From contig CANIIN010000148.1 of NCBI GenBank assembly GCA_947467405.1, forward strand, positions 1 to 6,699: DNA of 6,699 bases, written 5' to 3'. Within the stretch, counting starts at the first letter, position 1; each line of letters opens with the position of its first letter. The notes under the pieces were generated by a model. The model made no database searches. It was not told where the DNA came from and saw only the letters and a list, made by a program, of their open reading frames with translations. This document shows positions 1 through 6,661 of this stretch, piece by piece. The position numbers and the translations under genes were made by a program. The stretch is from Betaproteobacteria bacterium. GTDB lineage: Bacteria > Pseudomonadota > Gammaproteobacteria > Burkholderiales > SG8-39.

Positions 1-243
1 GGCGTGCAGTATTTCGACAACGACCAGACCAATACCTTCCCCAGCCGCGTACCGTCCTATTCCACAACCGATATCAAGCTGACCCACAAGAGCGGACCGG
101 CCACCGTGGCGCTGGGAATGACCAATGTGCTGGACCGGCGCTATTACTCGTATGCCATCCGCAACGGCGCCGGCACGTCGTTCAATGCCTACCCGGAAAG
201 ACCGCGGGCCGTCATGCTGTCCATGCAATATGACTTGCCCTGA
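1..243 (+). CDS. TonB-dependent outer-membrane receptor, C-terminal end (partial)
   Basis: This is the last 80 codons of a gene whose start lies before the window; frame 1 is open from base 1 to a TGA at 241-243. The protein shows the end of a TonB-dependent receptor beta-barrel: a PSYSTTDIKL strand, the characteristic TNVLDRRYYSYA segment (the family's N-L-F-D-x-x-Y pattern), then FNAYPERPRAVMLSMQYDL as the closing strand. Such receptors import iron chelates, cobalamin or similar ligands across the outer membrane using TonB energy; the substrate cannot be told from this fragment. The barrel ends in Asp-Leu-Pro rather than the aromatic residue most outer-membrane barrels use for Bam recognition, a mild oddity. 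The final codons overlap the first copy of a 16-bp tandem repeat. It is on the same strand as the LPS genes downstream but probably functionally unrelated to them. Confidence 0.9.
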   Translation, partial: GVQYFDNDQTNTFPSRVPSYSTTDIKLTHKSGPATVALGMTNVLDRRYYSYAIRNGAGTSFNAYPERPRAVMLSMQYDLP

Positions 244-279
244 GCGCGACTTGCCCTGAGCGCGACCTGCCCTGAACGC
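232..279 (+). repeat. 16-bp tandem repeat, three copies, across the receptor stop codon
   Basis: The unit GACTTGCCCTGAGCGC occurs at 232-247 and 248-263 as identical copies. A third copy at 264-279 has two substitutions (T to C at unit position 4, G to A at position 13). Copy 1 includes the receptor's last three codons and its stop. Because 16 is not a multiple of three, the TGA in each copy falls in a different forward frame (241, 257, 273). The array ends just before an ATG at 281. Confidence 0.95.
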
Positions 280-310
280 CATGGCGCCGCACCGGATCGC
301 GGATTCTGAT

Positions 311-314
311 AAGG
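311..314 (+). promoter_or_regulatory. Ribosome binding site deciding the waaQ start
   Basis: AAGG lies 8 bases before the ATG at 323, a normal Shine-Dalgarno distance. The in-frame ATG at 281 directly follows the tandem repeat and has no purine-rich site before it, so 323 is preferred. Confidence 0.6.
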
Positions 315-322
315 TGCCCGCC

Positions 323-1423
323 ATGTTTTCCGGACCGCGCGACAGCATCGATTTCTCCACCGTAAGACGTGCCCTGGTGGTGAAGTTGCGCCATCACGGC
401 GACGTCCTGCTCACCTCGCCCGTCTTCACGGCGTTGAAGTCCCACGCCCCGCATGCCTCCATCGACGCGCTGGTGTATTCCGACACCGCCGACATGCTCA
501 CCGGGCATCCGGCCATCGAACAGGTCCACGGCATCGGTCGCCAATGGAAAGAACTCTCGACCGCGGCCAGGCTGTCTCACGAGTGGAAGCTGTTTTCCAC
601 GCTGCGATCCCGGCAATACGATCTGCTGATCCACCTGTCCGAACATCCCCGCGGAGCGTGGCTGTCACGCGCACTGGGCGTACGCCACGCCGTGGCGCCC
701 AACATCTCATCCAAGCCGAACTTCTGGAAAAAGAGCTTCACGCACCGCTTTGCGCAGCCCTTGAATGCGCGGCGTCACATGGTGGAGTGGAATCTGGATG
801 CCCTGCGCCGTCTGGGCTTGCAGCCCGCGCCCGAGGATCGCCAGCTCATGCTGGTCGCCGGCGCCAAGGCCGATGCCGCCGTCGAGCAGCGCCTTCAGGC
901 CCTGGGCCTGGACGGACAGGCATTCATTCACCTGCATCCCGCCTCGCGCTGGGAATTCAAATGCTGGCCCACGGAACGCACGGCCCGGTTGATCAACGCC
1001 CTGCAGGCGCGCGGATTGCGCGTGGTCATGACGGCCGCTCCATCCGAGGATGAAAGGCTCCATGTGACCCGCATCCTGTCGCAAACTGAACAGGCACCGG
1101 TCAATCTCTGCGGCGAACTGTCGCTGAAGGAAATGGCCGCACTGTCAGCACGCGCTGCGCTGTTCGTCGGCGTGGATTCGGCCCCCATGCACATTGCCGC
1201 GGCCATGGGCACGCCGGTTGTCGCCCTGTTCGGCCCCAGCGGCGAAGCGCAATGGGGCCCCTGGATGGTGCCGCACCGCGTGGTGAGTTCGGCGGACCAC
1301 CCGTGCCGACCCTGCGGCATCGACGGTTGCGGTGGCGGCAAGGTCAGCGATTGCCTGGTGACGCTGCCGGAAAGCCGCGTCTTGGCAGCCATTGACGAAC
1401 TCCTCGCCGCACGCAGTTCATGA
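323..1423 (+). CDS. waaQ: LPS core heptosyltransferase III (WaaQ type, GT9 family)
   Basis: A 366-residue GT9 enzyme that should transfer heptose from ADP-heptose onto the inner-core heptose (Hep II in enteric bacteria) at the cytoplasmic face of the inner membrane. From memory of E. coli WaaQ, several blocks match closely: the N-terminal KLRHHGDVLLTSP, with D27 in the position of the proposed GT9 catalytic Asp; WKKSFTH (135-141); the FKCW block (212-215); and GVDSAPMHIAAA (from about residue 283), which matches the family's donor-binding D-x-x-P-x-H region. It is slightly longer than the E. coli protein. Unlike that protein, it has four cysteines near the C-terminus (C328, C331, C336, C344). 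The start at 323 is chosen for its ribosome binding site; an in-frame ATG at 281 would add 14 residues without similarity to the family. The stop overlaps the next gene by four bases (ATGA), implying translational coupling. The family assignment is firm; the exact acceptor is inferred. Confidence 0.88.
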   Translation: MFSGPRDSIDFSTVRRALVVKLRHHGDVLLTSPVFTALKSHAPHASIDALVYSDTADMLTGHPAIEQVHGIGRQWKELSTAARLSHEWKLFSTLRSRQYDLLIHLSEHPRGAWLSRALGVRHAVAPNISSKPNFWKKSFTHRFAQPLNARRHMVEWNLDALRRLGLQPAPEDRQLMLVAGAKADAAVEQRLQALGLDGQAFIHLHPASRWEFKCWPTERTARLINALQARGLRVVMTAAPSEDERLHVTRILSQTEQAPVNLCGELSLKEMAALSARAALFVGVDSAPMHIAAAMGTPVVALFGPSGEAQWGPWMVPHRVVSSADHPCRPCGIDGCGGGKVSDCLVTLPESRVLAAIDELLAARSS

Positions 1424-2559
1424 AAATCGCGCTCATCCGCCAACGCTATAACGCGTTTGGCGGCGCGGAACGGTTTGTCGACCAGGCCATGTCCGCCATC
1501 GCGATCGAAGGCAGCACCGATGTCACGCTGGTCACCCGAGACTGGAATTCACTACAGGCCGATCGCAAGGTCATCCGCTGCAATCCCTTCCATATCGGAC
1601 GCACCTGGCGCGACTGGGGCTTTGCCAACGCCGCCTGCGCCGCCACGCGCAGCGGATTCGACCTGGTCCAGTCGCATGAACGCATTGCCTGCTGCGACAT
1701 CTATCGCGCCGGTGACGGCGTCCACGCCCAGTGGCTGGAAAACCGTGCCCGCACCATCAGCGCCGCTCGTCGGTTAGCCACCATGGTGAGTCCGTGGCAT
1801 CGTTACACGCTGGCCGCCGAACGTCGCCTCTTCACCAACGCACGACTCAGGGCCGTCATCTGCAATTCACAGATGGTCGCCAACGAAATTCGCAGTCGCT
1901 TCGGCGTCGCTGACGACAAGCTCAAGGTGATCTACAACGGTGTTGATGCGCAGCGCTTTCACCCGCGATTGAAGCCGGCGGTACGACAGGCCATCCGTGC
2001 ACGGCTCGGGATTCCGGACGAAGCGTTAGTGCACCTCTACGTCGGCTCGGGGTTCGAGCGCAAGGGTGTGCCGCAACTGATCCAGGCCATGCGTGGCGCG
2101 CGTCAGCACATGCACCTGGTCATCGTCGGCGCCGACCGCAAATCAGGCATCTATCAATCGCAGGCGGCATCCGCCGGCCTGGGAGGACAAGTCCACTTTG
2201 CCGGACCGCAAAAGGACATCGAACACTGGTACGCCATGGCGGATTGCTTCGTCCTGCCCACGCTCTACGATCCTTTTCCCAATGCAATCATGGAAGCCAT
2301 GGCCAGCGGCCTGCCGGTCATCACATCCACGCAATGCGGCGCGGCGGAACTCGTCGGTCCGGGCCAATGCGGCTGGATCTGCGATGCGCTCGATGTCGCG
2401 ACACTGGGTCGATTCCTGCGCGAACTGACTCCCGCCACGGCAGCCGACAGGGGCTCCCGCGCTCGCGCCCTGGCCGAGCGCTTCACGCCAGAAAACATGG
2501 CCGACCAACTCACCGCGTTGTACCGCAATCTGTCCGGCACGGATTCGCACACCCGATAA
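1420..2559 (+). CDS. LPS core GT4 glycosyltransferase, WaaG-like
   Basis: A 379-residue GT-B-fold glycosyltransferase of family GT4. The N-terminal acceptor domain opens with a beta strand and the glycine turn FGGAER (13-18). The donor domain has VGSGFERKGV (208-217), which closely resembles VGSDFGRKGV of E. coli WaaG (LPS glucosyltransferase I) and supplies the Arg/Lys pair that contacts the sugar nucleotide phosphates. The EX7E motif is present as D284-x7-E292 (YDPFPNAIMEAMASG), with Asp in place of the first Glu. HERIACCDIYRAGDGVH (from about residue 88) also fits the WaaG-like group. The likely role is adding a hexose to inner-core heptose in the cytoplasm; donor and linkage are unknown, so no symbol is given. 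It starts on the ATGA overlap with waaQ and has no clear ribosome binding site, so coupled translation is likely. A 126-base gap to msbA follows. Confidence 0.87.
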   Translation: MKIALIRQRYNAFGGAERFVDQAMSAIAIEGSTDVTLVTRDWNSLQADRKVIRCNPFHIGRTWRDWGFANAACAATRSGFDLVQSHERIACCDIYRAGDGVHAQWLENRARTISAARRLATMVSPWHRYTLAAERRLFTNARLRAVICNSQMVANEIRSRFGVADDKLKVIYNGVDAQRFHPRLKPAVRQAIRARLGIPDEALVHLYVGSGFERKGVPQLIQAMRGARQHMHLVIVGADRKSGIYQSQAASAGLGGQVHFAGPQKDIEHWYAMADCFVLPTLYDPFPNAIMEAMASGLPVITSTQCGAAELVGPGQCGWICDALDVATLGRFLRELTPATAADRGSRARALAERFTPENMADQLTALYRNLSGTDSHTR

Positions 2560-2638
2560 CGCTAGGCGGGCGCATCAGCGATGCCCTGAGCCGGCCTCCC
2601 AGACCCTCATGCCAGTGCCGCGCCAACAGCAGAATGGG

Positions 2639-2669
2639 GGATAAATGTTGTTATAATTCAACATTATCC
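2639..2669. repeat. Inverted repeat centred on the msbA -10 hexamer
   Basis: AATGTTG (2644-2650) and CAACATT (2659-2665) are perfect 7-bp inverted arms around an 8-bp spacer. Allowing one bulged A at 2643, the arms extend by GGAT (2639-2642) and ATCC (2666-2669), giving 11 pairs. The dyad centre falls between 2654 and 2655, the exact middle of the TATAAT hexamer. The stretch is AT-rich in a GC-rich region. It could be a repressor operator, or an RNA hairpin in read-through transcripts; no T-run follows, so it does not look like a terminator. Confidence 0.65.
2649..2657 (+). promoter_or_regulatory. Extended -10 promoter for msbA
   Basis: TGTTATAAT at 2649-2657 is a perfect extended -10 element (TG-N-TATAAT). 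No good -35 hexamer is seen at the usual distance (2628-2635), as is common for extended -10 promoters. Transcription would start near 2664, leaving a leader of about 22 bases before the GTG start of msbA. The rest of the 2560-2685 gap holds only a weak GC-rich hairpin near 2568-2586. Confidence 0.75.
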
Positions 2670-2672
2670 GGC

Positions 2673-2676
2673 AAGG
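2673..2676 (+). promoter_or_regulatory. Ribosome binding site for the msbA GTG start
   Basis: AAGG lies 9 bases before the GTG at 2686, a normal spacing that supports the non-ATG start. A second AAGG (2683-2686) overlaps the GTG itself and is too close to act. The ATG at 2690 is in a different frame from msbA. Confidence 0.6.
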
Positions 2677-2685
2677 CCACCCAAG

Positions 2686-4461
2686 GTGAATGAAAGCTCG
2701 TCCCGGGAGCTCTACACGCGACTGATGGGCTATGTCCGCCCATACTGGAAGGTCTTCGCCCTGGCCATCCTCGGCATGGTCCTGACCGCCGCCACCGAAC
2801 CGCTGTTTCCGGCCCTGTTGAAGCCCTTGCTCGACGGCAGCTTCATGAAGCGGGACCAGAGCGTCTCCTACCTGATGCCCTTTGCCCTGGTTGGCATCTT
2901 CCTGTTGCGCGGTGTCCTGACTTTTGTCTCCTCGTACGCCATGTCCTGGGTATCGAACCGCGTCATCCTCGACCTGCGCGCGGTATTGTTCCATCGCCTG
3001 CTGCAACTGCCGTCGTCGTATTTCGAGAACAACTCATCCGGCGCCCTGCTGTCGAAGATCGCCTATGACGTGTCCGGGGTCAGTGCCGCCGCCACGTCGG
3101 TCCTGACGGTTCTGGTGCGCGACTCGCTGTCCGTTCTCGGCCTGCTGATCTGGCTGTTCTATCTCAACTGGAAGCTCACGCTGCTCACGCTCATCGTGGT
3201 GCCGGCCGTGGCCATCGTCATCAAGCTCACCAGCAAACGCCTGCGCCGCATGAGCACCGAATCCATGCGCGCCATGGGCGACGTCACCCACGTGCTGGAA
3301 GAGTCCATCGAATGCCAGAAGGTCGTGAAGGTGTTCGGCGGCCAGCGTTACGAGGAATCGCGCTTCGGCCGCGCCAACCAGGAACTGCGCGGCTTCAGCA
3401 TGCGCCAGTCCGTCGCCGCGTCGCTCACCGCCCCCATGGTGCAGCTGTTCGCTGCCATTGCACTGGCCGTCATCGTCGGCATCGCCTTGAAGCAATCCGA
3501 ATCGGACCAGTTCACCGTCGGCGAATTCGTTTCCTTCATCACCGCCATGCTGATGCTGCTCGCACCATTGAAGCACCTGTCGGACATCAACGCGCCGCTG
3601 CAGCGCGGCCTGGCGTCGGCCGAGAGCGTGTTCAGCGTGCTGGACGAAAAACCCGAGGCTGACACGGGCACTGTCGAACTGCCGCGCGCCAAGGGCGAAC
3701 TGCGCTTCGAGGACCTGGGCTTCACCTACAGCGGTTCGAGCCGGCCGGCCATCGAGCGCATCGACCTCGCCATCAATCCCGGCGAAACCGTCGCGCTGGT
3801 CGGACAGTCCGGTAGCGGCAAGTCCACGCTGGTCAGCCTGCTGCCGCGCTTTTACGACCCGACGCGCGGCAGGATTCTTCTCGACGGTCATGACCTGCGC
3901 GACCTGAAGCTGGCCAGCCTGCGCGGCAACATCGCCATGGTCAGCCAGGACGTGGCGCTGTTCAACGACACCGTCGCCGCCAACATCGCCTACGGCAGCA
4001 TGAGCGGCGCGACGCGCGAACAGGTCGAGGCCGCCGCCAAGGCGGCGCATGCCACCGAATACATCCGCGAAATGCCGCAGGGTTTCGAGACCATGATCGG
4101 CGAGAACGGCGTGAAGCTCTCCGGCGGGCAGCGCCAACGCCTGGCCATTGCGCGCGCACTGCTGAAGAACGCGCCGGTGCTGATTCTGGACGAAGCCACC
4201 TCCGCGCTGGACAGCGAAAGCGAACGCTACGTGCAGGAAGCACTCAAGACGCTCATGCAGGGCCGCACCACCATCGTCATCGCCCACCGCCTCTCCACCG
4301 TCGAACACGCCGACCGCATCGTCGTCATGTCGCGTGGACTGGTGGCCGAAGTCGGCACGCATGCCGAACTGCTGGCGCGCGACGGCCTGTACGCCAAGCT
4401 GTATCGCATCCAGTTTGCCGAAGACGGCGATCCCGTCGCCGGCAACGCGGGAGTGCAGTAA
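2686..4461 (+). CDS. msbA: Lipid A export ABC transporter, permease/ATPase MsbA
   Basis: A 591-residue half-size ABC exporter, close to the 582 of E. coli MsbA; it acts as a homodimer flipping core-lipid A from the inner to the outer leaflet of the inner membrane. The N-terminal half has six hydrophobic segments, at about 23-45, 62-86, 138-160, 162-182, 247-267 and 279-300. The nucleotide-binding domain is complete: Walker A GQSGSGKST (373-381), Q-loop Q421, signature LSGGQ (478-482), Walker B LILDE with D502 and catalytic E503, D-loop SALD (506-509) and switch H534. Other exporters share these motifs. The length, the YFENNSSGALLSKIAYDV segment and the neighbouring LPS glycosyltransferases favour MsbA over a drug or peptide exporter. 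Translation begins at GTG, just downstream of an extended -10 promoter, so the gene probably heads its own transcript. A 47-base gap separates it from the next GT4 gene. Confidence 0.93.
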   Translation: MNESSSRELYTRLMGYVRPYWKVFALAILGMVLTAATEPLFPALLKPLLDGSFMKRDQSVSYLMPFALVGIFLLRGVLTFVSSYAMSWVSNRVILDLRAVLFHRLLQLPSSYFENNSSGALLSKIAYDVSGVSAAATSVLTVLVRDSLSVLGLLIWLFYLNWKLTLLTLIVVPAVAIVIKLTSKRLRRMSTESMRAMGDVTHVLEESIECQKVVKVFGGQRYEESRFGRANQELRGFSMRQSVAASLTAPMVQLFAAIALAVIVGIALKQSESDQFTVGEFVSFITAMLMLLAPLKHLSDINAPLQRGLASAESVFSVLDEKPEADTGTVELPRAKGELRFEDLGFTYSGSSRPAIERIDLAINPGETVALVGQSGSGKSTLVSLLPRFYDPTRGRILLDGHDLRDLKLASLRGNIAMVSQDVALFNDTVAANIAYGSMSGATREQVEAAAKAAHATEYIREMPQGFETMIGENGVKLSGGQRQRLAIARALLKNAPVLILDEATSALDSESERYVQEALKTLMQGRTTIVIAHRLSTVEHADRIVVMSRGLVAEVGTHAELLARDGLYAKLYRIQFAEDGDPVAGNAGVQ

Positions 4462-4491
4462 ACGATGAGGATGATCGCGGCTGATCGGCGC

Positions 4492-4496
4492 AGGAG
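4492..4496 (+). promoter_or_regulatory. Ribosome binding site for the second GT4 gene
   Basis: AGGAG lies 12 bases before the ATG at 4509, somewhat long but usable. It is only 3 bases from the in-frame TTG at 4500, too close for that codon to be the start. Confidence 0.5.
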
Positions 4497-4508
4497 CGGT
4501 TGCGGCGC

Positions 4509-5624
4509 ATGAAGATCCTGCACACCGAATCCTCCTGCGGCTGGGGCGGACAGGAACTGCGCGTGCTGAACGAAGCCGCCGGCATGCTGCGCCGCGGCCA
4601 CGAAGTGCTGATCGCCGCGCCAACTGAATCGCGCATCTTCGAAGAGGCCTCCCGGCACGGCGTGCCAGTCCGGGCCCTGCCCATCCGCAAGAAGACCCTG
4701 CTCGGCCTGCGCGCCATGCGCGCGTTGCTGACATCCATGGCGCCTTCCATCGTGAACACGCACAGCTCGACCGATACGTGGACCGTGGCGCTGGCGTCGG
4801 TCGGACTGCGTGACGCGCCGCCGCTGGTACGCACGCGCCACATTTCCGCGCCCATCCCCAACAACTTCACCAGCCGCTGGCTGTACCGCCGCGCCACCGC
4901 CAGCGTGGTCACCACCGGCGAAGCATTGCGCCTGCAGGTAATACGCGAAGTGGGACTCGACGCCGATCGTGTGACTTCCGTGCCGACCGGCATCGATCTC
5001 GAACGCTTTTCCCCCGGCGACCGCCTTGCGGCGCGGCGCGCCTTGGGTATCCCGGGCCTGCCCGATCAGGGCGTGATCATCGGCATCGTCGCCACCCTGC
5101 GCAGCTGGAAGGGCCATCGCTATCTGGTCGATGCCATGACCGGCCAGGGACTGGAGCTGGCGCACCTGCTGATCGTTGGCGACGGCCCGGGACGCGACAA
5201 CCTGACGGCACAGATCGCAGCCACCGGGCAGCAGCGGCGCGCCACCATGGCCGGCAATCAAGCCGATGTAGTGCCCTGGCTGCGCGCCATGGATATTTTT
5301 GTCTTGCCGTCCTACGCCAACGAAGGCGTGCCGCAGGCGCTCATGCAGGCCATGGCCACCGGCATACCGGTCGTCACCACGGCCGTCGGCGCCATCGGCG
5401 AACTGGTGCGGCCCGACGACACCGGGCTGGTGGTGACGCCGCAGGACGTCCCCGCCATCCAGGCCGCGCTGCGGCGTCTCATGGGCGATGCCGCGTTGCG
5501 CGAACGCCTCGCCGCCGCCGCGCTGGCCCACGTGAGGATGCATTGCTCGCAGGAGAACATGCTGGAGCGCATGGAAGCCGTGTTCAACAGCACCGTGGCC
5601 CGCCGCGCGGTCCGTGAAGCATGA
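4509..5624 (+). CDS. GT4 glycosyltransferase, probably LPS core
   Basis: A 371-residue GT-B glycosyltransferase of family GT4. The N-terminal domain starts MKILHTESS followed by the glycine motif WGGQE (12-16), typical of GT4 acceptor domains. The donor domain has VPTGIDLERFSP, then IVATLRSWKGH with the phosphate-binding Lys, then LLIVGDGPGRDNL. The EX7E region reads E272-GVPQALM-Q280-AMATGIPVV, so the second Glu is Gln; as I recall this VPQALMQAMA form occurs in other LPS-cluster GT4 enzymes, so activity is likely retained. It is clearly different from the WaaG-like GT4 upstream and would add another core sugar; donor and acceptor are unknown. The start at 4509 is preferred because MKIL begins the first beta strand and AGGAG lies upstream; a TTG at 4500 would add three residues. 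It follows msbA by 47 bases and its stop overlaps the next start (ATGA), so it is probably co-transcribed with msbA. Confidence 0.87.
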   Translation: MKILHTESSCGWGGQELRVLNEAAGMLRRGHEVLIAAPTESRIFEEASRHGVPVRALPIRKKTLLGLRAMRALLTSMAPSIVNTHSSTDTWTVALASVGLRDAPPLVRTRHISAPIPNNFTSRWLYRRATASVVTTGEALRLQVIREVGLDADRVTSVPTGIDLERFSPGDRLAARRALGIPGLPDQGVIIGIVATLRSWKGHRYLVDAMTGQGLELAHLLIVGDGPGRDNLTAQIAATGQQRRATMAGNQADVVPWLRAMDIFVLPSYANEGVPQALMQAMATGIPVVTTAVGAIGELVRPDDTGLVVTPQDVPAIQAALRRLMGDAALRERLAAAALAHVRMHCSQENMLERMEAVFNSTVARRAVREA

Positions 5625-6661
5625 TTGCACCGGACGCGCGCGTGCTGGTGATCACGGTGGCCCGCATCGGCGACACACTGCTCGCCACGCCGCTGCTGCG
5701 CGCACTCAAGCAGGCCACGCCGCGCGGTCGGCTCGAGGTCATGACACACCCGAAACGCCAGGACGTGCTGCGGCACCTGCCCTTCATCGACCGCCTGTCG
5801 GCCATCAGCAAGGGAACGGCGTGGTTGCGCGGCCTGCTGGAAGGCAGGCGCTTCGACTGGGCGTTCGTCTTCGGGCATGACCTGTCGTTATTGAAGTACG
5901 CCCTCCGCGTCAGCGACAAGGTCGTGGCCTTCAAGTCGGCAGATCACACTATCGATGCCCGACTGCACGATGCCGTGGATGAACCGAACCCGAGCCCGCA
6001 TGCCGTTCCGCATCGCCTGCTGCTGTTGCGCTCGACCGGCGTGCAGGCCACCGATCTGCGCCTGGCCTGGCAGGTCACGGACGCCGAGCGCGACGCCGCG
6101 CGTGCCTGGCTGCGAAAGCATGTCCCCGGCACGACCAACAACACCGCAGCGCATCCCGTCATCGGCCTGCAGTTGGCGAGCTTTCACACCAAGAGCCATC
6201 GCGATTGGCCAGTGGAGCGCTTCATTGAACTGGCAAAAAAGATCATGGCCCGATGGCCCGACGCGTGTTTCGTGCTGCTCGGCGATGCGCAGAGCCTGGC
6301 CAGCGCACAGCGCTTTCACGACGCCCTGCCCGAACGCAGCATCATGGCCGTCGGCACGCTGGCACTGCGCGCATCCGCCGCGCTGATGGCTCAGCTCGAC
6401 CTGTATGTCGGCGTCGATACCGGCCCCACGCACATCGCCGGCGCGCTCGGCATTCCGATGGTGGCGCTGTATCACCCCGCCTATCCCGGACGCAATCTGG
6501 CGCCGCTGCAGAATCCGCGCTGCCGCATCATCGAGCATCCGCGAACAGGGAACGCTGCCAGCGTGACCGATGCGGACATGGCCGACATTCCTGCAGAGCA
6601 GGTCTGGCAGGCGGCATCTGCACTCCTGCAGGAATCCCGCGTCATGGATGAAAAGCGATGA
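5621..6661 (+). CDS. GT9 heptosyltransferase-family glycosyltransferase
   Basis: A 346-residue member of glycosyltransferase family 9, which holds the ADP-heptose:LPS heptosyltransferases. The N-terminus has VLVITVARIGDTLLATPLLRALK, with D18 at the position of the proposed catalytic Asp. The C-terminal domain has SFHTKSHRDWP (187-197), the usual K-x-WP region, and GVDTGPTHIAGALGIPMVALY with D266 and H271 in the donor-binding D-x-G-P-T-H motif. It lacks the WaaQ-specific blocks of the first GT9 gene and the cysteine cluster, so it is not a recent duplicate of that gene. It could add a heptose to the inner or outer core; I cannot separate WaaC, WaaF or another GT9 specificity by eye and give no symbol. 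The start is fixed by the ATGA overlap with the preceding GT4, and its own stop overlaps the next start the same way. Confidence 0.85.
   Translation: MIAPDARVLVITVARIGDTLLATPLLRALKQATPRGRLEVMTHPKRQDVLRHLPFIDRLSAISKGTAWLRGLLEGRRFDWAFVFGHDLSLLKYALRVSDKVVAFKSADHTIDARLHDAVDEPNPSPHAVPHRLLLLRSTGVQATDLRLAWQVTDAERDAARAWLRKHVPGTTNNTAAHPVIGLQLASFHTKSHRDWPVERFIELAKKIMARWPDACFVLLGDAQSLASAQRFHDALPERSIMAVGTLALRASAALMAQLDLYVGVDTGPTHIAGALGIPMVALYHPAYPGRNLAPLQNPRCRIIEHPRTGNAASVTDADMADIPAEQVWQAASALLQESRVMDEKR
6587..6635. repeat. 10-bp inverted repeat near the 3' end of the GT9 gene
   Basis: ATTCCTGCAG (6587-6596) and CTGCAGGAAT (6626-6635) are perfect reverse complements separated by 29 bases, inside the coding region and ending 22 bases before the next start codon. 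It could form an RNA hairpin, but a match of this length is not far from chance in GC-rich coding DNA. Confidence 0.35.

Noticed and set aside
281..322. Upstream ATG at 281 as the waaQ start
   Set aside because: It has no ribosome binding site and adds 14 residues unlike the family; the ATG at 323 has AAGG at a good distance.
2568..2586. GC-rich hairpin after the first GT4 gene as a terminator
   Set aside because: GGG-CATC can pair with GATGCCC only with a two-base bulge, and no T-run follows; too weak to call.
2644..2665. Zur or Fur box over the msbA promoter
   Set aside because: The AATGTT/AACATT and GATAA/TTATC pieces resemble half-sites, but the spacing is several bases longer than the known consensus forms, so I keep it as an unnamed inverted repeat.
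2244..2693. Open frame of 149 codons running from inside the first GT4 gene across the intergenic region
   Set aside because: It is out of frame with the GT4 gene and its translation is Arg- and Ser-rich with no motif. It crosses the promoter region and runs a few codons into msbA.
3034..4734. Long open frame of 566 codons on the minus strand, opposite msbA
   Set aside because: It is a shadow of GC-rich codon use in msbA; its translation is low-complexity (Arg, Gly, Ala, Gln, His) with no recognisable domain, while the + strand carries every ABC motif.
4227..5630. Long open frame of 467 codons on the minus strand, opposite the second GT4 gene
   Set aside because: It is antisense to msbA and a clear GT4 gene, rich in His, Gly and Gln, with no domain signal.
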